Shown: one piece after another, positions 35,471-42,559 of the stretch
How positions within the stretch are numbered: position 1 is the stretch's first letter
Layout of the letters: the number at the start of each line of letters is the position of its first letter
Position numbers and translations under genes: made by a program
Notes under the pieces: model-generated
The model's database searches: none
Told to the model about the DNA's origin: nothing
Seen by the model: the letters and a program-made list of their open reading frames with translations, nothing else
From: M0103 sp040386155
GTDB taxonomy: Bacteria > Bacteroidota > Bacteroidia > Flavobacteriales_D > Crocinitomicaceae
NCBI GenBank assembly: GCA_040386155.1
Contig: JAZKFZ010000001.1
Span: 372,001-436,000 of the forward strand
Length of the DNA: 64,000 bases
Direction of reading: 5' to 3'

Positions 35471-35515
35471 TAACCGCAAAGATTGCCAAGTATCGTGCAA
35501 AGTACGCAATGGATT
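35471..35515. repeat. GCAAAG heptad-type repeat
   Basis: AACCGCAAAG, then TGCCAAG, TGCAAAG and a CGCAATG-like unit follow one another in the gap between the hydrolase and fumarase genes. The same kind of repeat lies at 38917-38984. Confidence 0.5.
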
Positions 35516-35555
35516 GTAAGTGATGAAAATTTTGCGCTAATCTGCAAGAGCTTAA

Positions 35556-37160
35556 TTACAAATTCTCAAAGAAATCATTGCCTTTGTCGTCAGTAATAAT
35601 AAAAGCGGGGAAATTCTTTACCTTAATTTTACGAATGGCTTCCATGCCCAACTCTTCAAAATCGACCAATTCCACAGATTCAATGTTTTCTTTGGCTAAA
35701 ATTGCTGCTGGGCCACCCACAGATCCCAAGTAAAAGCCTCCGTATTTCTGACACGCATTTTTTACTTGTACTGTGCGATTTCCTTTTGCCAACATAATCA
35801 TGCTTCCTCCATGTTCCTGAAATAAATCTACATACGAGTCCATGCGCCCAGCTGTAGTTGGACCAAAAGACCCCGATGGCATTCCTTCAGGCGTTTTCGC
35901 TGGCCCAGCGTAATAGATCGGGTGATTTTTGAAATACGCTGGCATTGGTTTTCCGGCATCGAGTAATTCTTTGATTTTTGCATGGGCGATATCGCGTGCA
36001 ACGATCAATGTTCCGTTTAGGCGCAATCGAGTTTTGATCGGATAATTCGCTAAATCAGCCAAGACTTCCTTCATCGGTCGATCCAAATCAACATCCACTG
36101 GAGCTTCCAAATGCGGTGCAGAAGCAGGTAACAATCGACGAGGATTTTGCTCCAATTGCTCTATAAATAATCCTTCTTTGGTGATTTTTGCTTTAATATT
36201 TCGGTCGGCAGAGCAAGAAACACCCAGGCCAACTGGACAAGATGCAGCATGGCGCGGCAAGCGAATTACTCGCACATCATGTGTAAAATATTTTCCTCCA
36301 AATTGAGCTCCGATTTGAGATTCCTGACAAATTAACTGAATGCGTTTTTCCCATTCTAAATCACGGAAAGCTTGTCCACCCATGTTTCCTTCCGTAGGCA
36401 ATTCATCGAAATAGCCAGCTGATGCTTTTTTCACTGCTGCCAAATTTGCTTCAGCAGAAGTACCACCTACCACAAATGCAAGGTGATAAGGCGGGCAAGC
36501 AGACGTTCCCAAATCCATAATTTTTTCCTTAATGAATTTCTCCATAGAGGCATCATTCAGCAATGATTTTGTTTGCTGGTATAAATATGTTTTGTTGGCT
36601 GATCCACCCCCTTTCGCAAGGAAGAGGAATTCATAGTAATTTCCTTTCTTCGCGTAAATATCAATTTGTGCTGGAAGATTGGAACCCGAATTTTTCTCAT
36701 CGAACATCGTTACTGGTACCACCTGCGAATAGCGAAGATTGCGCTCTTGGTAGGTGTTGAAAATTCCTTTCGACAAATATTCAGCATCGTCAACACCTGT
36801 GTAAACGTTTTCACCTTTTTTTGCCATCACAATTGCAGTGCCGGTATCCTGACATGAAGGTAATTGTCCTTCAGCTGCAACAGTAGCATTTTGCAATAAA
36901 TTGTAGGCTACAAAGCGATCATTGTCGGTAGCTTCTGGATCATCTAAAATGCGCTTTAATTTTTCCAAGTGAGATGTTCTCAAGTAAAAAGAAACATCTG
37001 CCATCGCCTGCTCAGCAAGCAATTCAAGTCCTTTCGGATCGATCACTAAAATTTCACGTTCGCCTAATTTCTCTAGTTTTACGTAGTCAGATGAAATTTT
37101 TCGGTATTCGGTAGTATCTCGTTGAATTGGATAAGGATCTTGATAAGAAAATGTTGCCAT
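35556..37160 (-). CDS. fumA: Fumarate hydratase class I
   Basis: A 534-residue iron-sulfur fumarase interconverting fumarate and malate in the TCA cycle. The N-terminal domain contains the cluster Cys candidates in QLPSCQDTG (about 107), GTSACPPYHLAF and HAASCPVGLG. The C-terminal domain follows from about 350 (FGPTTAGRMDSYVDLFQ and GSVGGPAAILAKENIESVE). Length fits the long class I enzymes such as FumA/FumB rather than the split archaeal type. Monocistronic; no regulator nearby. Confidence 0.94.
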   Translation of the reverse strand: MATFSYQDPYPIQRDTTEYRKISSDYVKLEKLGEREILVIDPKGLELLAEQAMADVSFYLRTSHLEKLKRILDDPEATDNDRFVAYNLLQNATVAAEGQLPSCQDTGTAIVMAKKGENVYTGVDDAEYLSKGIFNTYQERNLRYSQVVPVTMFDEKNSGSNLPAQIDIYAKKGNYYEFLFLAKGGGSANKTYLYQQTKSLLNDASMEKFIKEKIMDLGTSACPPYHLAFVVGGTSAEANLAAVKKASAGYFDELPTEGNMGGQAFRDLEWEKRIQLICQESQIGAQFGGKYFTHDVRVIRLPRHAASCPVGLGVSCSADRNIKAKITKEGLFIEQLEQNPRRLLPASAPHLEAPVDVDLDRPMKEVLADLANYPIKTRLRLNGTLIVARDIAHAKIKELLDAGKPMPAYFKNHPIYYAGPAKTPEGMPSGSFGPTTAGRMDSYVDLFQEHGGSMIMLAKGNRTVQVKNACQKYGGFYLGSVGGPAAILAKENIESVELVDFEELGMEAIRKIKVKNFPAFIITDDKGNDFFENL

Positions 37161-37217
37161 AGTTGATGATTTGACAGCAAATTTAATGATTCTTCACTAA
37201 GATAGTAGCTAAATTAC

Positions 37218-38072
37218 TTACCATTTTACACGAATTCCAAGTCCATGTCCAATTCCTAAATGTGTGCTTGTTCCTAATTCAGGTATATGATTGAAGGTAA
37301 TGGAAGGCTTGATTTCATAGAAGAGATGAAGTCGATTCCAAAACTCGCGTTTTTTTCCTATTCGGAAATCTACTCCCATGGGTAAATAGATTGTATGAGT
37401 AAAATATGATTTATTTTTAAAAGTTTCATTGATACTTACTGCATTTGGAGACTCACCACCGTACCCGTAATTTTGTCCATACGTATATTCACTATATCCA
37501 ATGGAAGAGAAGGAGTTAAATCCAATTCCTGCAGTGTAACCTACTCCGCCATAGATCGACCAACGTTTTTCTGGATTGGTTCGAAAGAGAATAGAAGCAT
37601 CAAAAGAAATAATCTGACTAGAATGATTAAAATAAGCCATGGAGAAACGAGTTGTGTCTTGGAAATATTGCTGTCCCGTGGCAGATGAGGTAAGCGTGTC
37701 GTAGCGACCAGTTTCAGACTTTGAAAGTGATCCGTAGAACGAATTACGGTCGCTGTAGTTCAATCCTAAACGAAGGGTCATATAGGGTAGATTCTTGAAA
37801 CTTAGACCTAAGGAGGCAGCTAGTAGTTGACTACTATTTAAGTATCCATATCCTGATTGTGAAAAACCAGTGAAATCTCTTGCTAAAATAGATGACGAGG
37901 GAGCAAATTTTTGCATCTCAACTAAATTGAGACTTCGATAGTCTGAAATTTGAGCGCCAAAAAAGACTTGCGCTTCTGATAATGTAATGTTCTTCTCCCC
38001 AGATTCTTGTGCAAAATTGATGGTAGTAAGGAATAGTAAACTGATGGACAACGCCGATTGAATAATTCTCAT
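37218..38072 (-). CDS. Outer-membrane beta-barrel-like protein
   Basis: A 284-residue exported protein from ATG at 38072 (MRIIQSALSISLLFLTTINFAQ is the signal peptide, MRIIQSALSISLLFLTTI and on); the 38114 frame would extend it needlessly. The mature part alternates amphipathic strands with turns (LPYMTLRLGLNYSDRN, WSIYGGVGYTAGIGFN) and ends in an aromatic-terminated strand (LGIGHGLGIRVKW), the pattern of outer-membrane barrels. No ligand or family was recognised. Confidence 0.7.
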   Translation of the reverse strand: MRIIQSALSISLLFLTTINFAQESGEKNITLSEAQVFFGAQISDYRSLNLVEMQKFAPSSSILARDFTGFSQSGYGYLNSSQLLAASLGLSFKNLPYMTLRLGLNYSDRNSFYGSLSKSETGRYDTLTSSATGQQYFQDTTRFSMAYFNHSSQIISFDASILFRTNPEKRWSIYGGVGYTAGIGFNSFSSIGYSEYTYGQNYGYGGESPNAVSINETFKNKSYFTHTIYLPMGVDFRIGKKREFWNRLHLFYEIKPSITFNHIPELGTSTHLGIGHGLGIRVKW

Positions 38073-38164
38073 AGTTATTAATTTTGTTTGAAATAGTAAT
38101 CGAAACTTTAACAATTTTAGTGTATCGATTGTTACTCAAATTAACCACCGATGAATATTCGGTA

Positions 38165-38848
38165 CTATTGGCTGAGCAGAACCCCTTTTAATTTTTTCAT
38201 TCCTTCAGTAGCAGATAGTTGAAAGAAATTCTGATACTGTCCAAATCGATCTTCTAAATTGGGGTCAATAACGAATAATTCACAAGAATCTTTAATGAAA
38301 TCAATAAGTCCAGCAGCAGGATACACTTGCAATGAAGTACCAATTACGATAAAAATGTCGGCTTGGCGAGTAATTTCGATTGCTTCATCTAACATCGGAA
38401 CTGCTTCTCCAAACCAAACAATATGCGGACGTAACTGAACGCCTTTTTCATTCACATCGCCTAAATTGAGATCGCCTTCCCAATGCAAAACACCTTTTGA
38501 TTCTTCATTGATTGGCCGCACTTTTCGAAGTTCTCCATGTAAATGCAAGACTTTAGTCGATCCTGCTCGTTCATGCAAGTCATCCACATTTTGGGTGATC
38601 ACATGCACATCAAAATTCTTTTCGAGTTCTGCTAGAATTGTGTGGGCAGCATTTGGCTCCACCTCAAACAATTGTTTTCTTCTTTGATTGTAAAAATTGA
38701 GCACCAGTTCTGGGTTGCGTCGAAACCCTTCTGGACTTGCAACATCCTCCACACGATGATTTTCCCATAAACCATTACTATCGCGAAACGTTTTAATTCC
38801 ACTTTCAGCAGAAATTCCAGCGCCTGACAATACCACAATTTTCTTCAT
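38165..38848 (-). CDS. cobB: Sir2 family NAD-dependent deacylase lacking zinc cysteines
   Basis: A 227-residue sirtuin. NAD-binding motifs: GAGISAESGIKTFRDSNGLW (8-27) and TQNVDDLHERAGS (about 98-110). The catalytic His is in LHLHGEL (about 116), and the Rossmann end is VIGTSLQVYPAAGL. The small-domain stretch between LRKVRP and RPHIVWFGE has no cysteine, so the usual four-Cys zinc site is absent. This seems common in Bacteroidota sirtuins (from memory). It should remove acyl groups from lysines in the cytoplasm. Monocistronic. Confidence 0.92.
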   Translation of the reverse strand: MKKIVVLSGAGISAESGIKTFRDSNGLWENHRVEDVASPEGFRRNPELVLNFYNQRRKQLFEVEPNAAHTILAELEKNFDVHVITQNVDDLHERAGSTKVLHLHGELRKVRPINEESKGVLHWEGDLNLGDVNEKGVQLRPHIVWFGEAVPMLDEAIEITRQADIFIVIGTSLQVYPAAGLIDFIKDSCELFVIDPNLEDRFGQYQNFFQLSATEGMKKLKGVLLSQ

Positions 38849-38916
38849 ATTGGCTCAACTTTAGTGAAACAAAGCTACTATTTTAGATGGATCTATGTTT
38901 GATTCTAATTTTTATT

Positions 38917-38984
38917 AACCGCAAAGAAGCAATGAACGCAAAGTAGGATTTGCTCACTTTGCGACCTCTGCATCTTTGCGGTTT
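38917..38984. repeat. GCAAAG repeat with 11-bp inverted arms
   Basis: AACCGCAAAGA (38917-38927) pairs perfectly with TCTTTGCGGTT (38974-38984). Internal GCAATG, ACGCAAAAG and CACTTTGCG units are partly complementary. It can form a long hairpin just upstream of the ileS promoter. Confidence 0.75.
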
Positions 38985-39001
38985 TTATAAGTCTTTTTCA
39001 C

Positions 39002-39009
39002 TAAATTTG
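39002..39009 (+). promoter_or_regulatory. -7 promoter element (TAAATTTG) for ileS
   Basis: A TAnnTTTG match ending 25 nt before the ATG at 39035. No T-box-like leader is visible. Confidence 0.5.
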
Positions 39010-39034
39010 TACTCCCAATTTTTTTATACACACA

Positions 39035-42000
39035 ATGTCAAAAAAATACAACGAATACAAAGGATTGAACTTGCCAAACGTAGCCCAAAATGTCTTGGAA
39101 CAATGGCAAAAAAATAATGTATTTGAACGCTCAATTACTTCACGCGAAGGAAACGAGCCTTATATCTTCTTTGAAGGGCCGCCATCAGCAAATGGTTTGC
39201 CTGGAATTCACCACGTAATGGGTCGTGCCATCAAAGATATTTTTTGTCGTTACCAAACACTCAAAGGAAAGCAAGTTAAACGTAAAGCCGGTTGGGATAC
39301 GCATGGTTTGCCCGTTGAGTTAGGAGTTGAAAAAGAATTAGGAATCACGAAAGAAGATATAGGGAAGAAAATTTCAGTTGACGATTACAACAAAGCGTGT
39401 CGTGAGGCAGTGATGCGCTATACAGATATTTGGAATGACCTTACCAATAAAATGGGCTACTGGGTAGATATGGAAGATCCATACATTACGTATGAGTCGA
39501 AGTACATGGAATCTGTTTGGTGGTTATTGGGACAATTGTATCAAAAGAAATTAATGTACAAAGGCTACACCATTCAACCCTATTCGCCAGCAGCAGGAAC
39601 TGGACTTTCTTCACACGAAATCAATCAGCCAGGTTGCTACCGAGATGTTTCTGACACCACTGTTGTTGCGCAGTTTAAGGTGGCCTCGACTTCGCTCGGA
39701 CACCTTTTAGAACTATTTGGACGAAATTCTAGCGAAGCCGAAAGTTTGCCGAGCGGAGTCGAAAGTTTGCCGAGCGGAGTCGAGGTACACTTTCTAGCTT
39801 GGACAACTACGCCTTGGACCTTGCCCTCAAACACTGCTTTGTGTGTTGGACCGAAGATTGAGTATGTGTTAGTTTCAACCTTCAATCAATATACGTATGA
39901 GCGAATTGAGGTGATCTTGGCAAAAAACCTTGTTAACTATCAATTCAATAAAGCATTTAAACAAGTTGAAACAGTTGAAGAATTAGCTTCCTATCAAAAT
40001 GGAGATAAAGTAATACCATTCTTTGTTTCTGAAGTAGTTGAAGGATCAAAATTAATTGGTCTTCGCTACGAGCAATTGTTGCCATATACTTTACCAGCAG
40101 AAACTCCTGAAAATGCTTTCCAAGTCATTGGAGGTGATTTTGTAACGACCGAAGACGGAACAGGAATCGTACATATTGCACCTACGTTTGGAGCAGATGA
40201 TGCCCGCGTCGCGAAAGAAGCGGGAGTTCCACCAATGTTGGTGAAGGATGAAAACGACAATTTGGTTCCGCTAGTTGATTTAACTGGACGTTTCAGACCA
40301 GAAATGGGTGAATTTGCAGGTATGTTTGTGAAAAACGAATACTATGCAAACAATGAAGCTCCAGAAAAATCGGCGGATGTTCAGATTGCAATCAAACTAA
40401 AAGAAGAAAATAAGGCCTTTAAAGTGGAGAAATATGTGCACAGTTATCCGCATTGTTGGAGAACAGATAAGCCTGTTTTGTACTATCCATTAGACTCTTG
40501 GTTTATTAAGGTTACTGATGTAAAAGAGCGTATGTTCTCCTTGAATGAAACCATCAACTGGAAACCTGAGTCAACTGGCAGTGGACGTTTTGGTAAATGG
40601 TTGGAGAATGCAAATGATTGGAACCTTTCCCGCTCACGTTATTGGGGAATTCCAATCCCAATCTGGAGAACAGAAGATGGAACAGAGGAAATTTGCATTT
40701 CTTCAGTTGAGCAATTGAAGGAAGAATGCCATAAAGCTGTTCAGGCTGGAATGATGGAAAGCAATCCTTTAGCTGATTTCGTGGTCAATGATTTCTCGAA
40801 AGCCAATTACAGTAAGGTGGATTTACACAAAAATTACGTAGACGAAATAACCTTAGTTTCCCCATCTGGCAAAGCAATGAAAAGAGAATCGGACTTGATT
40901 GATGTTTGGTTCGATTCTGGCGCTATGCCTTATGCACAATGGCACTACCCATTTGAGAATAAGGATTTGATTGATGGAAATAAATCCTATCCGGCAGATT
41001 TTATCGCGGAAGGGGTGGATCAAACACGAGGATGGTTCTATACTTTGCATGCCATTTCAACAATGGTATTCGACTCGGTGGCCTACAAAAATGTGGTTTC
41101 GAATGGTTTGGTATTGGACAAAAACGGACAAAAGATGTCGAAGCGTTTAGGAAACGCAATTGATCCATTTTCGACCTTGGAAAAATACGGTCCAGATGCC
41201 ACACGTTGGTACATGATTACAAATGCCCAGCCGTGGGATAATTTGAAGTTTGATTTGGATGGAATTACAGAAGTGCAACGAAAATTCTTCGGAACACTTT
41301 ACAATACATATTCCTTCTTCTCACTGTATGCAAACATTGATGGTTTTGATTTTTCAGGTACGGAAATCCCTTTAGAAAATCGACCTGAAATCGACCGATG
41401 GATTATTTCGCGCTTGAACTCTTTAATTAAGGAAGTTGATAATGCTTTTGCAGACTATGAGCCAACAAAGGCTGGACGTTTAATCGAAGATTTCGTGAAC
41501 GATCAACTTTCGAATTGGTACGTTCGTTTGTGCCGCAGAAGATTCTGGAAGTCGGATGATTCTCAAGATAAATTGGCGGCATACCAAACTTTGTACACTT
41601 GTTTGGAAACGGTTGCTATTTTGTCTAGTCCGATTGCGCCATTCTTCTCTGATCAATTGTTTAATGATTTGAATTCAGTGTCGAATCGTCATGCGGTTGA
41701 TTCAGTTCACTTGGTGAATTATCCGAAAGTAGATGAATTGGCTATCAATTTGACATTAGAAGCACAAATGGAGATTGCTCAACGTACTTCATCGTTGGTG
41801 TTGGCATTGCGCAAGAAGGAAAAATTGAAAGTACGTCAACCATTACAAAAAATAATGGTGCCAGTACTAAATAAATCGTTTGCTGAAAATATTTTGCATG
41901 TAAAGGACTTGATTTTATCGGAAGTGAATGTGAAAACATTGGAGTTGATGGATGAAAACAACACGATGTTAGTGAAAACGATTAAACCAAATTTCAAAAC

Positions 42001-42490
42001 GATAGGACCAAAGTACGGCCAGCAAATGAAAGCAATTGCAGCAATTGTTGCTCAATTTACACAAGAAGATATCGCCAAGATTGAACAATCAAATGGTTGG
42101 ATCGGTCAAATCGATGGAAATGAAATCGTTTTAGATTTACAGGACTTTGAATTAATGGCACAAGACATTCCGGGGTGGTTAGTAGCTTCAGAAGGACAGT
42201 TAACAGTTGCCTTGGATATTACTTTAACTGATGAATTGAAGGCAGAAGGAATTGCTAGAGAGTTGGTAAATCGTGTGCAAAATTTGAGAAAAGATTCTGG
42301 GTTGGAAGTTACCGATCGTATTAATTTGAAAATTGAAACAAGTGAGTTGATTCAAAACTCAATTGTTGCCAATACTACTTTTGTTTGTAGCGAAGTACTC
42401 GCCAATGATATTCAATTTGGTAACGTATCAGCGGGAGCGCTAGTTACTGATTTGATTGAAGAAGCTGATACCAAGATTGAATTGGTTTAA
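39035..42490 (+). CDS. ileS: Isoleucyl-tRNA synthetase
   Basis: A 1151-residue class I aminoacyl-tRNA synthetase charging tRNA-Ile. Active-site motifs: HHVMGR (HIGH, about 58) and KMSKRLGN (about 700). The CP1 editing domain begins with AWTTTPWTLPSNTAL (about 254) and includes GTGIVHIAPTFGADD. The C-terminal anticodon-binding region is of the long type, with DUF5915-like sequence after about 960. Odd feature: residues about 217-251 come from a repeat-derived insertion with two tandem 7-residue units (ESLPSGV), placed just before the editing domain. The frame is intact throughout, so the gene is probably functional. Confidence 0.96.
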   Translation: MSKKYNEYKGLNLPNVAQNVLEQWQKNNVFERSITSREGNEPYIFFEGPPSANGLPGIHHVMGRAIKDIFCRYQTLKGKQVKRKAGWDTHGLPVELGVEKELGITKEDIGKKISVDDYNKACREAVMRYTDIWNDLTNKMGYWVDMEDPYITYESKYMESVWWLLGQLYQKKLMYKGYTIQPYSPAAGTGLSSHEINQPGCYRDVSDTTVVAQFKVASTSLGHLLELFGRNSSEAESLPSGVESLPSGVEVHFLAWTTTPWTLPSNTALCVGPKIEYVLVSTFNQYTYERIEVILAKNLVNYQFNKAFKQVETVEELASYQNGDKVIPFFVSEVVEGSKLIGLRYEQLLPYTLPAETPENAFQVIGGDFVTTEDGTGIVHIAPTFGADDARVAKEAGVPPMLVKDENDNLVPLVDLTGRFRPEMGEFAGMFVKNEYYANNEAPEKSADVQIAIKLKEENKAFKVEKYVHSYPHCWRTDKPVLYYPLDSWFIKVTDVKERMFSLNETINWKPESTGSGRFGKWLENANDWNLSRSRYWGIPIPIWRTEDGTEEICISSVEQLKEECHKAVQAGMMESNPLADFVVNDFSKANYSKVDLHKNYVDEITLVSPSGKAMKRESDLIDVWFDSGAMPYAQWHYPFENKDLIDGNKSYPADFIAEGVDQTRGWFYTLHAISTMVFDSVAYKNVVSNGLVLDKNGQKMSKRLGNAIDPFSTLEKYGPDATRWYMITNAQPWDNLKFDLDGITEVQRKFFGTLYNTYSFFSLYANIDGFDFSGTEIPLENRPEIDRWIISRLNSLIKEVDNAFADYEPTKAGRLIEDFVNDQLSNWYVRLCRRRFWKSDDSQDKLAAYQTLYTCLETVAILSSPIAPFFSDQLFNDLNSVSNRHAVDSVHLVNYPKVDELAINLTLEAQMEIAQRTSSLVLALRKKEKLKVRQPLQKIMVPVLNKSFAENILHVKDLILSEVNVKTLELMDENNTMLVKTIKPNFKTIGPKYGQQMKAIAAIVAQFTQEDIAKIEQSNGWIGQIDGNEIVLDLQDFELMAQDIPGWLVASEGQLTVALDITLTDELKAEGIARELVNRVQNLRKDSGLEVTDRINLKIETSELIQNSIVANTTFVCSEVLANDIQFGNVSAGALVTDLIEEADTKIELV
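39684..39785. repeat. Interspersed repeat inserted in frame within ileS
   Basis: Arms CCTCGACTTCGCTCGG (39684-39699) and CCGAGCGGAGTCGAGG (39770-39785) are inverted copies with one mismatch. Inside are two perfect tandem 21-bp units (39740-39760 and 39761-39781) encoding ESLPSGV twice. The arms match repeat copies at 29656 and 42522. Confidence 0.8.
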
Positions 42491-42508
42491 TTCTAAATAG
42501 ATTGAAAC

Positions 42509-42554
42509 AAAAAAGCCCTGGTCACTGAGCGAAGTCGAAGTGCAGGGCTTTTTT
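42509..42554. terminator. Bidirectional terminator with repeat in its loop
   Basis: AAAAAAGCCCTG (42509-42520) pairs with CAGGGCTTTTTT (42543-42554) over 12 bp. The 22-nt loop holds CACTGAGCGAAGTCGAAGTG, a copy of the interspersed repeat found in ileS. It serves the convergent ileS and fibre operon. Confidence 0.85.
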
Positions 42555-42559
42555 TGTTT

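Noticed and set aside
39010..39034. T-box leader for ileS
   Set aside because: Only 25 nt separate the promoter box from the start codon; there is no room for the structure.
39637..39885. 82-codon minus-strand frame in ileS
   Set aside because: Antisense reading of the repeat insertion; ileS is intact on the other strand.
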